The position numbers were made by a program, and so were the translations under genes. Below the pieces are notes generated by a model. That model saw only the letters and a list, made by a program, of their open reading frames with translations, was not told where the DNA came from and did not search any database. 64,000 bases of DNA, taken from assembly GCA_033032175.1 (NCBI GenBank), contig CM065312.1:4588001-4652000 (forward strand), read 5' to 3'. Every line of letters begins with the position of its first letter. Positions within the stretch are counted from its first letter, which is position 1. Source of the stretch: Saturnia japonica. Lineage: Eukaryota; Arthropoda; Insecta; Lepidoptera; Saturniidae. Positions 11,054 through 20,745 of the stretch are shown here, one piece after another.

Positions 11054-12020
11054 TCTATACTAATATTATAAAGCTGAAGAGTTTGTTTGTTTGTTTGGTT
11101 GATCGCGCTAATCTCAGGAACTACTAGCTCGAATGGAAAAAATATTTTAGTGTTGGATAGCACATTTATCGAGGAAGACTAAAAGCTATATAACATCACG
11201 AGACGACCAATAAGAGCAGAGCATAATGAAAAAGGGTGCAAAAAAAAAACGGCGGGGGGGGGGAATTCACATAGTCCGCAGTAGCATATATCTATCTTTT
11301 AAAATTTACTCAATATAACCTTTTTTTATGGTAATAAAATTTGTTATAAAATTATGCATAATTTGCGAAGATGTTTTTATAAACATGGTATTAATACCAT
11401 GTTAATAAGATTAATAGGATTAAACCTTATCGAAATAAATAACGTTATTCATCAGAAGTATTTAATTTTGGAGAAAATTGTTTTTTACATCAATTGATTT
11501 CAATTAATATTTTAAGAGATATCACAGTTTTAAAATAACACCGCAGCGAAATAATAATCAAGTACCGCGCGTGCATTTTAGTGGAATGATGTGGGAGTCG
11601 GGCGGCACCTATAATTGTATTATATTTGTATTACTAGCTGTGCCCGCGGCTTCGCTCACGTTGACTACAGAAAGCCCACACGAATCTTGCTCCCCCGCTC
11701 CCGGCATTTTTAAAGACAAAAATGTTTATTGTGAGTGTTCCTTAGAAGATAGACGTATACTCTCCTTGACTTTTTTGTAGATATTTTTTAATGCCTACAA
11801 TTATGTAATACATTAATTTGCTATATCTCTTATGGTTTACTCAGCGTAAGCCATATGCGTTTAGTAAAAAAAAATAAAAAAATACTGTTATTTTGACATT
11901 ACAAACAGACACTTCAATGTTATTATATGTATAGATATTATACTGTGTTGTTTCTGCGTATGACCCACTCTCTCTCTATCTATTTTATGTGACGCAGACG
12001 AAGTTGAGCGGATCAGCTAG
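11054..12020 (+). mobile_element. Helitron-like element, second family, with a nested element
   Basis: Begins TCTATACTAATATTATAAAGC after an A. It ends GTGACGCAGACGAAGTTG...GGATCAGCTAG before a T, the A|TC...CTAG|T pattern of Helitrons. Inner text such as CGCGCTAATCTCAGGAACTAC is typical of a widespread lepidopteran repeat (recalled). A reverse-oriented Helitron of the other family sits inside at 11634-11935. An 8-nt run of G lies near 11256. Confidence 0.6.
11634..11935 (-). mobile_element. Non-autonomous Helitron-like element (copy 4), nested
   Basis: The minus strand starts TCTATACATATAATAACATTG after an A and ends GCCGCGGGCACAGCTAG before a T. It lies wholly inside the Helitron-like element at 11054-12020, so it inserted later. 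Confidence 0.6.
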
Positions 12021-12479
12021 TTTAATATAAATAACATAAGAGAAGGCAAAGGTTTTTTTATTTGGTGGTTTTGTATACACTATTAAAATATGATTTACAA
12101 ATTGCAATATTTAAATTTTTTTTATATGAGTATAGTTAGATATACATAGTTACGAAAATAATGGTGTTCTGAAAGTACATATTAGAGTGCAGACTTCCGA
12201 ATTATGAAAAGTTAATAGAAGAAATAACTATATATTTTTGTTTTATAATGCACCTTTATACAAATAATGAAACAATACAGATTTTTTATTTTACAAAACA
12301 TCTATACACAAATAATCAAACAATAAAAAAAAAAACTTGTAATTAACAAGGAGGCGCCTACTTTAGGGGCTATTGTATGGGAAAACAAAGAAGACAATTT
12401 CTTAGTGTCATAAAACATCTGTAGCAATGCGGTCGCTATTTATTATGTCGTATCTAAATATAATTTTTGTAACGTCGTG
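12021..12479. other. No gene recognised
   Basis: A+T-rich sequence downstream of the Mutator-like gene. No inverted terminal repeat matching its upstream side was found. Confidence 0.45.
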
Positions 12480-14919
12480 CTAAGTACTATTCTTGGTTTG
12501 CTTATTTTTCTGTTTATTCTGATTTTTCTTAATTGCATCTATAATGTATTGGGGATCCCTTATAGGAAGGTTCCTTTTGTGTCGGGCATCAAGAATTTCA
12601 AGTAAAATACAGTCTTCGTAAAAAAAAAAGAAGATTAATGGGGCATTTTATCTCTACTATGGTATCATCGCCTATCAACCCATCAGGTGTGGCTCCGAGA
12701 TATGAGATTTCTGGGTAAATGAAAAGGCTACAGGAATTGATTATAATATTTTCTTGATCAGCTAATTGTTGGAGAGCTATATGTTCATTATGCTGCCCGT
12801 GTTTTATAGAATTACGTGTTCTATGTTTTTCATTTTATAAAGCAAATCTTTTACTATACTACCACAACTAGTGTCTGGTCTTTTTTTAATAATACGCCCA
12901 AAATTTGAAGCTGTCAGTAAAGATCGTCGCAATTCCAGCCATTCACTACAATTACTTAGAAGAATTGTCCATCTCTCTAAATCATTTCTTTCCTCGTCAG
13001 TCTTTTTTAAATTTTCCAAGAATTTAGTTTTTATTATTTTTAAATAAATTTCAGGTAGATCAGGTTTGAGACTGTTTTCACCATAATGTTTGTTATTATT
13101 TAGGGGTTTCAGTGGTATGCCTTTTTTTTATAATAATATTTTTTAAGAAGAACTAATCTTTTCGTTTTCTATCATCAAACTTTTTCATGCTTCCTTCAAA
13201 AATATTTCCTGTAACGAATTTGTACAAAGTGGAAATGGCTTCCTTATTATTAAAGGCTATTACTGATGCTGCACATCTTGTGTTATATCCACGGCGCGGC
13301 GCGGCGTAGCGAAAAATTCACCCGCTTACCTCCAACAAATTTGGCTGCAATACTATGGAATGTCTTCACAATCTTACTGTCAACGTTATATATGAGACTT
13401 CGAGAGTGACTGGCAAAGCTGCTCATAATCAGGCAAATACGTTGCCATAATGAACTACTATAGAAATCACTTGTTATGGGTGATTCTTTTACTGGAAAAT
13501 CACAATAATATTTCTTGCATTTGCTATGATCACCGAAAGTATGGCGATGCATTAAAAAAATATCTTCAAATAATAATGTTATACATATATGCATGTGCAT
13601 CCTCTCTTATTGAATAATGATTTATTGCTTTTACTATGCCACATCTTATGGATAGAATTCTGTTTTTCGTTACTAACGTTTGTAAGATTTGAAGCTTGTT
13701 ACATAAGTTGCGTAATAAATGGTTTCGGCATTCGATTTTTTCTACAGTTAAATTATCATAAGGACGAGCTTCCAAAATTTTGTGATATGTACTCGAATCA
13801 CCATCAGCTATTAATCTGGCATAAATAATGCCATGTCGCTCTATAGATTTGTTAAATTCTTCCACTATTATTGTTGATTCCATTGAGGTAGAGGGCCCAA
13901 TGAAGTTTCTAAAACATTCATGTTTTTTTGCATCTATCTGTTTTTTCTCCGCCTGTGTACAAATACTGCAATATTTATTTTTTATTCCAAGGAACAAAAT
14001 CTTGTTTGTTTTTTTTCCAATAATGACTGCTGCGCCAGACAAAGCTGAGTATTTTTTTTATAAGAACGTTTGCTCCAGCATCCATCTACCACCACATCAA
14101 TAAGCGGTATACCATCTTTGGATATCCTTCCTTCGGAAATAGCAAACATTTTCTCTTCCTTGCCAGCCTTCGTCATACAATTATAAGCTTCAGATTCCCA
14201 TTTGATTGCTACATATTCCTAATTATTTAGAAAAAGGGCATCCGTTATAATTGGCAGATTTATTGCAGATGCCAACTCAACTAACTGAGAATGTCTACAG
14301 CCTATTGCAATTGTTCCTGCAACTGCTGCATGAATTATATCAAAATTTCTTTGATAGTCACTATTTACAAAAAAACGTACATTACACATTCTGCATAGAA
14401 ACTGAAATTTTGATTGGAATCCAGTACGTTTTTCTCCAATCAAATCTAGACATTGAAAATCACATCCCATATTTGGAAATTTCTTTCAATTGTTGAAAAA
14501 GATAACTAATGTTGACAATACGCCTGCCCACAAGTTCCTGTTTAGTTTCGTCTTCTGTTTGTTATTCCAGAAAAAAATCTGGTGTTTGGGCCGCATTTTG
14601 TCGCACCTAAAAGAAAATTAATTAATTATTATAATTTTTTGGATAGTAAAGAACTGGGTTACGGCTGCCATATACAAAGAAAAAAGAAAGCACATTTATA
14701 AGATGTTGAAATCAGACATATGTAATAACAAACTCGAATATAATCCAATATATTGTAGTATTATAATACTTATTTTTATAAAGTGAAATACCGCCGTATT
14801 AACTCGGATTTATAAAATATAAATAACAATGTCAGAGGCATCTCTGACAGCTCTCGCTCTGCACTCGTTTGTAATTTTGCAAAGAGAGTTTGAGCAATAA
14901 TAAAACAAAAATTAATTAC

Positions 14920-14974
14920 CTGTTCACTAGCAGTTTCATTCTCTTCATTTACTATTTGTAACGTCTCTGGACAT
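14920..14974 (-). pseudogene. Exon 3 of the Mutator-like/YqaJ gene
   Basis: Acceptor TTTTTAACAG| and donor GAACAG|GTAATT bound 55 nt that close the split codon from exon 2 and end in phase 0. Confidence 0.55.
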
Positions 14975-15096
14975 CTGTTAAAAATCAATAAGAACAAAAT
15001 AATTTTTTAGAAAACTTTTTCAAACTAATATAAAAATAAAGAAATAAATTAAGTAACTAATAATAATAGTTTTATCAATGTAGATAAAAATCTTAC

Positions 15097-15165
15097 TTTG
15101 TGCATTCACCCTCCAAATGTTTTGATTTACTAATTCTATTTGCAGTTTGTCGAGTTTGTTTATTC
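15097..15165 (-). pseudogene. Exon 2 of the Mutator-like/YqaJ gene
   Basis: Acceptor TTATCTTTCAG| and donor ACAAA|GTAAGA bound 69 nt of open frame in phase with exons 1 and 3. Confidence 0.55.
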
Positions 15166-15420
15166 CTGAAAGATAAATAAAATTGTGTTAGGTTTATATT
15201 GTTTTATAATTTTTATCCGTTTTTAGAAGCGTTAAAACAGTAATCGTTCAAGTCATAGAACGGTCCTAATAATTAAGTTAACGTATTGCCATAAAGGTAC
15301 ATGATGTCTCTACACAGAGGTTAGACTTCTGTGTGACTACCATTATGGTTTTAATATTGTATAATTTATTGGTATGTTTTCGTTGATTACATAATTAATA
15401 TTTGATAATACATATTTATA

Positions 15421-15589
15421 TATACTAGGAGCGGGTGATATGAATTGTATACAGATACAATGATTATGTACCGGTTCATTTGATTTAGCGCAGATTCACC
15501 TATAGTTTCAAAGTCCGATATCGAACATCAATCGGTATATAGATTCTATGTGATACGCTGCAAAAGATATATTACAGACTCCTAGTATA
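15421..15589. mobile_element. Short MITE candidate in intron 1
   Basis: 169 bp with an 11-bp perfect inverted end, TATACTAGGAG, lying inside the first intron of the Mutator-like gene. No coding capacity. Confidence 0.4.
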
Positions 15590-15890
15590 AAATAAACCTA
15601 TTCGTTTTTAATGTTCCTATAAATCTTATCCTTTAAAAGAATTTTTAGAAGTTTTGAATAAATATAAATATTATTACAATAAAATTATAATATAATTAAC
15701 TAATTATAATAACTAATTAATTATAATATATTATAATTATAATATTATTATTTAAATTTTACAATTAATTAATTTGAAAATTTAATTAACACTTTCCACA
15801 TACATTCAATTCTATGTAATCGTTCCGGTTATTATGAAAAAATTCACCTAAATCATAATAATAAGTACATATTTGACATATTTTACTTAC

Positions 15891-15943
15891 CACAATGCTA
15901 AATTGCGTCCCCGTTCTCTTAAAAATTTGTTTTTGTATTTCAT
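15891..15943 (-). pseudogene. Exon 1 of the Mutator-like/YqaJ gene
   Basis: ATG at 15941-15943 opens 17 codons plus 2 nt and ends at a consensus donor (TTGTG|GTAAGT). The encoded start is basic (KYKNKFLRERGRN). The assignment rests on the phase match with exon 2. Confidence 0.55.
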
Positions 15944-16700
15944 TATATCATTTTCTTCGCTGTATGAGTTATCGAGTCTACACTTCTTACTCTATGAAGA
16001 CGATCAAGTACAACACTAACTACGAATGTCTAAAATATTAAAAATACTTATATATATAACTATTTAAATATTATTTTATAAATAACTACTTTAATTACAA
16101 CAATTTTTAATTGTAGAAAAATAATTTACCACAAGATAATGTTTAAAGAATTTGCTTGAAAATTCGCGTACATCCACCAATTACAAGGTACCGTAGCGTA
16201 CTGGCGGCGCTTAGACAAAATATAAAAAATCGCTTCAAAGATGTTAAATTTTACTTAATATATTTAGTTCTAGTTATTTTAATAAAAAAAAACCCAAGCG
16301 AAAATGTTACTTTTATAATTCTCTTACTTCTGGTGTAGGATTTGAGTAAGTCGTAATAATGTTTATAGAGAACTTTTGATTTAAATGTACAGTTTAGGTC
16401 TTTGCAAATTATTTTTTAAATTAAATAGGGCTTAACATAATCAAGTTTTACTTCATATAAATTGTTAAGAAAATATAGCTCTTTCATTTGGTATATTTTT
16501 TATGTAGATAGGATCAGTAATTGCTTCAACAACCTTATTTAAAAATACACTTTATTGATAGTTTCACCTATGTTAAGGCCTTAACAACAAACGTTAGAGT
16601 GCATCATCATTCATCATACACTCGCTAGCTTGCGATTCGATTTGAGTACTAAATTTTATTTCATAAATATGCCTACTAAATATGATACTTTTTAAACAAC

Positions 16701-16702
<2 letters not shown>
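15944..16702. other. No gene recognised
   Basis: A+T-rich spacer between the Mutator-like gene and the LINE poly(T). No inverted repeat or target duplication for the Mutator-like element could be assigned here. Confidence 0.45.
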
Positions 16703-16762
<60 letters not shown>

Positions 16763-18662
16763 TCTGACTACACTGTTAGCCTTAGGGGCCCTAAAGCCGC
16801 TGCGGCTTTTACAGCTTCACCGGACTTGGGGGCGAGCGCAGAGGGCACTCAGCCGCGAAAGTTTCGTGGACGACTCGCACGAGGGTGCCAAAGTGGCCGG
16901 ACCTCGGCTCGGGCGGTCGTCGCGTTCGCAAATAGGTCGCGATCTAATCGAATCCCTACACCTACGATTCGAGCTAACTAAATTATACACATAGGCACGT
17001 TCCCTTCCTCCTGGGAGGAAGGAAGGAACCGCGCGTATGTGTATTCAGTAATCGGAAATGCTTTCTACACTAACTAGCGCTAACTCACTAGCGTGAAAAA
17101 AAGAAAATAAAAAGGTCCTTCACAGAACCTATGTACCTGTGTGGTGTGCACGTGTGTATGTTCATACGTGTGTGGTGTTGTATGTATACAAGTGATGCAC
17201 GTACAGTGTCACTTGTATCGCGCGGGCGGTTGCCTGACCCAAGGGTTTCACCCCGAGGAACGGACCTAGGCTTGGGTTACCGCTAGAGAGGGTGGACGTG
17301 ACGGGTGTGCGGGAGCGAAATTGACCGCCCGCCCTCTGCGGAGAGAATGGTGGTTACGCGGGCGTGGGCGCTGGCACGCTCTGTTTGGAGAGACGGATGT
17401 GTAATATTTATTCGCATTTTCGATGTGATCGTCGGGATCAATAAAAATATTGCGCGGCCGGCGTTTACACCGGATGGTCGTGGGTACCGGGACAAAAGTG
17501 GCGGCTGTTTTTATTAATGGATTCGCGTAATTCGACGCGGTGTCGAAATACAAGCGGGAGAGCTGTTTAACGTAGGCATGTATCGAAGGAAGCTCCATAT
17601 CTCTATGGAGATCATCGCTTCGAACATACCACGGGGCCCCGGTGAGACGATAGAGAAACCTATTCTGTATCGATTGTAACCGTTTGAAACTCGACTCGGA
17701 CATATGTGCGAACACAGCGCAACTGTATGTCAAAATTGGTCGAATACACGTCTTGTAGAGCGTGAGCTTATGTCGCGTGGACATGTTACTCACCGAACAC
17801 AACAGAGGATGCAACCGGCCCAGGACCCACGCGGCCCTGTTCCTAACCTTACGGGTGTGAGGTCTAAAAGAGAGCCTACTATCTAGGGTTACCCCTAGAT
17901 ATTTGGTCTCTCTTACATAAGGAATCGGATTACCGTAGAGCTCAACAGGTTTAAGCTTCCACGGTATCCGTGACGAATCCGCATCGAAGAGCATCGCGGC
18001 GCTCTTCGAGGGATTAACGGCTATTCGCCACTCGTTAAACCACTTCCCGAGAGTGGTCACGGCGCGTTGGACTTTGTGTCTGAGGTCGGATCTATTTCTA
18101 TCTGAGGCATATATGACTGTATCGTCAGCATATAGCCCTACCTCGACCTCCGGGAGTCGAGGTAGGTCACTGACGTACAGGTTAAATAGGCTAGGAGCCA
18201 GGATCGAACCTTGGGGAACGCTTGAGCGTATTGGACGGGGCGTGGACAATTCACCTTCCACTCTATAGCGAAAGGTGCGATCTGTTAGATAGTCGCGAAT
18301 TATTTTAATTAACCTATCGGGGACTTCAAAGCGATACAACTTGTAGATCAATCCCTCGTGCCAGACCTTATCAAAGGCCTTGGCCACGTCGAAAAAGAAA
18401 GCAAGTGTACGGCGGGGTTTATATAATTCAGCAAAATTAAATGCAACGTGCTCCGTGAGGCGGTGCACTTGATGAGTGCAAGAATATCTAGCACGGAAAC
18501 CGAATTGCTCAGGCGGATAGAGGTCTTTCTCCTCTATTACTGGCTTGAGACGGTTCAGAAGGATCCGCTCGTAAATTTTCCCTAACGTATTTAGGAGACT
18601 GATCGGGCGATAGCTGTCGGGAAGCGACGCGCTCTTGCCGGGCTTACGGATACCAGTCGTGT
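16703..18662 (-). mobile_element. 5'-truncated Jockey-type LINE with 57-nt poly(A) tail
   Basis: The minus-strand element starts inside the reverse transcriptase near 18660 and runs through a roughly 500-nt 3' UTR. It ends in a poly(A) tail seen as 57 T at 16703-16759. The 3' UTR is G+C-richer than the surroundings, and its last part recurs at 18802-18975 and 44773-44885. The long tail without interruptions suggests a fairly recent insertion. No clear target duplication could be fixed. Confidence 0.85.
17266..18662 (-). pseudogene. Jockey-type LINE reverse transcriptase, N-terminally truncated
   Basis: One uninterrupted frame of more than 450 residues, ending at a stop at 17266-17268. It opens with SYRPISLLNTLGKIYERI at about 18600. 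The RT blocks follow in order: FFFDVAKAFDKVW (first catalytic Asp), VPQGSILAPSLFN, GLYADDTVIY (catalytic DD), and KYLGVTLD. The C-terminal IRPILTYSCAVF region comes next. There is no real ATG at the usual ORF boundary: the frame is open from the truncation point, and the codon at 18466-18468 is GTG. The endonuclease and ORF1 are missing. The frame itself is undamaged, which fits a young 5'-truncated copy. Confidence 0.85.
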
Positions 18663-18801
18663 GGGAGAATAAGATTATTTTATATAATTTTATTTATATT
18701 AGTACGGTTGTGTAATTGACTAATGCACTGTCCACCAATGAAAAGCCGTTTTGACAAGCAAACCGTAGCATAAGTACGGTAGTACGGAATCTCCACAGAT
18801 C

Positions 18802-18990
18802 TTATTTGCAATCGCGACAACCGCCCAAGCCGAGGTCGGGGTACTTTGGCACCCTTGAGCGAGTTGTCTTTACTTTCGCGTCTGAGTGCCTTAAGCGCTC
18901 GCCTCCAAAAGCTGTAAAAGCCTTCTGAGGCTCCAAGGCCCTTATGGCTAACGGTATAGTCAGACAGAAAAAAAAACAGATCAGAAGTAG
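18802..18990 (+). mobile_element. 3'-UTR tail fragment of the same Jockey-type LINE
   Basis: Plus-strand copy of the last roughly 170 nt of the 3' UTR (CCGCCCAAGCCGAGGTC, then GCCTTATGGCTAACGGTA), ending in an A run at about 18967-18975. It matches the reverse complement of about 16760-16930. Confidence 0.7.
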
Positions 18991-18994
18991 TCCA

Positions 18995-20060
18995 GTCGCG
19001 GACACGGCACGACAGTGTTTTGAACTCCCAATAATCTCCACAATGAGCGGTCCTGCGCTATTTGCATTTTGCGGATTCCCGCAACATTTAACAGGTTATC
19101 GGTCCACTTTGTGGTGGATCTGACCACGCTGCGTATACCGGTTTGTGACCGCCATTTGAGAACTCTTCGGCCTTATCGGCCATCCATCCTACTAGCAATG
19201 TGCCCCGCCAAATGCCACTTAAGTGTAGCAATTCTTAGAGCCACGTCAGTTACTTTAGTTCTTATGCGGATCTTCTCATTTCTGATTTGATCACGCAAAG
19301 AAACTCCGAGCATAGCCCTTTCTAATGCACTTTGAATGACCTTGGGCTTTCTTATGAGGCCCATAATTAGGCCAAGATCACGTTTCAGTGCGATAGGTCA
19401 TCACTGGCAACACTCTCTGGTCATACTTTCATCTTGAGAGACTGCGGTATAATGGACGAGAAGATTTTACGCAGCTTCTCAAACGCTGCCCATCCGAGTT
19501 GAATTCGATGATCGACTTCTTTTTTGAAGTTGGACCTACCTAACTGGACAGTATTTCCCAGTTACACATATTAATCAACAACATCAAGTGTCGTGTCTCT
19601 GATCTTTTAAGGAATTGGCTACATAAGCGTTTGAAATGACCTTCGTTTTGTCCATGTTTATTTTAAGGCCAACTGGTTCGGAGGTTCTGCTAAGGTCGTC
19701 AAGCATTCCACTGAGGTTCTCCATGGTTTCAGCCATGACTATAATGTCTTCGGCAAATCAAAGGTGAGCAATATACTCGCTGTTTATATTGATGTCTAAT
19801 CCTTCCTAGTCCAGAACCTTGAAAACATCTTCTATTGCAGCGTTAAACAGTTCCCTGTCTGACTCCTCGCTGCAGCAAGATCGGTTTGGTCCTGTAGTCG
19901 GACTGACATAGTGACATTTTCATATAAGCATTTCAACACCTCGATGTCTCGGTAGTCAATTTGGCACCGCTGGAGAGACTGTAGTATAGCCCAAGTTTCG
20001 ATCGAATCGAAGGCTTTTTCGTAGTCCGCATGTACTTGCGATAGCAATAATCCCCAATGA
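18995..20060 (-). pseudogene. RTE-type LINE reverse transcriptase remnant
   Basis: Minus-strand blocks in order: VHADYEKAFDSIETWAILQ and YRDIEVLKCLYENVTMSV from RT block A onward near 19900-20040; the stretch between, with several frame breaks; and then GLIRKPKVIQSALERAMLGV, IRIRTKVTDVALRIATLKW, GHIASRMDGR. The last part, TTKWTDNLLNVAGIRKMQIA...QDRSLWRLLG, reaches about 19030. These match the C-terminal part of arthropod RTE-like endonuclease-reverse transcriptases. Stops and frameshifts make it dead. Confidence 0.8.
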
Positions 20061-20283
20061 ATAGGATTGTTTGGCAATAATAAATAAGAGTATGGAAATA
20101 GAGCAATGAATTAAATCAGACTTTCTTTGAAAATAAGTTGTGAGTAGGTCAGATTTTTTTACATGTCACTTGATATCATTACATCAGGTTGTCCGCTTTT
20201 AAGGCCCCATCGTAAGCAATTCACTTGTACCCATAGCAAAAGGAGTCTTGTGTTTTATGTACGTTCATGGGCGTAAATGATAT

Positions 20284-20741
20284 TGTTACGACCTGTTACA
20301 ACCCGATTAAAAAGAGAGAGAATCCTGTTCTAGAAGTGTCTCGAAGCAGCTGCGTGTTTCTCGGTGCTTCGAGGTAGTGTTCGCGTCATAGGGCAACCGC
20401 GGTGCATGTTTGTGTAAACATCACAGTTTACACACACATGTATAGGGCTTGTCGCCTCGATTACGTCATCGAGTAGGCATAGCAACTAAACGTCGAGAAA
20501 GATAGCGATGATTTACAATTTTTTTACGATCGTTTAGTGTAGGTATTTAAACGGCTCAGGCGCGGCGCCGAAGTAGTTCAGTTTGGAATTACAAAATAAC
20601 AAAATCGAGCGATAAAAGGAAACAAAACCACAGTGAAATAAATAACAGTGTTGTGAGTTCGTGTATTCTGCTACTGAGTGGAGTTCGAATAAAATTTCTT
20701 CACGTCAATCATTAGCATTTTTATTACCCACGGGTGGAACA
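20284..20741 (+). mobile_element. Solo LTR, probably Gypsy-type, with promoter signals
   Basis: 458 bp beginning TGTTACGACC and ending GGTGGAACA, flanked by ATAT at 20280-20283 and 20742-20745. That is a 4-bp duplication as in many Gypsy elements. A TATTTAAA box (20544-20551) lies about 30-36 nt before an arthropod initiator-like TTCAGTT (20578-20584), and an AATAAA-type signal follows. No internal region adjoins, so LTR-LTR recombination has removed the element body. Confidence 0.6.
20544..20584 (+). promoter_or_regulatory. LTR core promoter: TATA-like box and initiator
   Basis: TATTTAAA is followed at promoter-typical spacing by TTCAGTT, close to the arthropod Inr TCAGT, within the solo LTR. 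The G+C-rich GGCGCGGCGCCG lies between them. Predicted from sequence only. Confidence 0.45.
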
Positions 20742-20745
20742 ATAT

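Larger units (their letters stand above)
12480..15943 (-). pseudogene. Mutator-like transposase fused to YqaJ nuclease, spliced, broken
   Basis: A minus-strand gene with four readable exons: 15891-15943, 15097-15165, 14920-14974 and 12480-14606. All introns have GT/AG ends, and the phase is kept across all three junctions. Exon 4 holds an insect Mutator-like transposase domain: CDFQCLDL, then DGCWSKRSY, then KNKYCSIC, then GPSTSMES, then DGDSSTY and ECRNHLLRNLCNK. A C-terminal YqaJ-type PD-(D/E)XK nuclease follows (WLELRRSLLTASNFG, then GATPDGLI...EIKCP, so D and ExK are intact). Disabling marks are a TAA near 14565, a TAG at 14219, a frameshift in an A run near 14051, a frameshift near 13600, and a GCGCC-repeat frameshift near 13295. 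The likely stop is TAG at 12480-12482. Confidence 0.75.

Noticed and set aside
13589..14103. Plus-strand open frames over the Mutator-like gene
   Set aside because: Antisense to recognisable transposase blocks. No domain of their own.
12348..16212. Possible Mutator terminal repeats (AGGCGCC and GGCGGCGC patches)
   Set aside because: The match is too short and imperfect, and no 8-9 bp target duplication could be found.
16682..16981. Open frame starting with a long phenylalanine run
   Set aside because: Produced by the LINE poly(T) and 3' UTR read backwards. Not a gene.
17305..18268. Plus-strand open frames across the Jockey-type LINE
   Set aside because: They are antisense to a well-supported RT frame whose motifs are intact.
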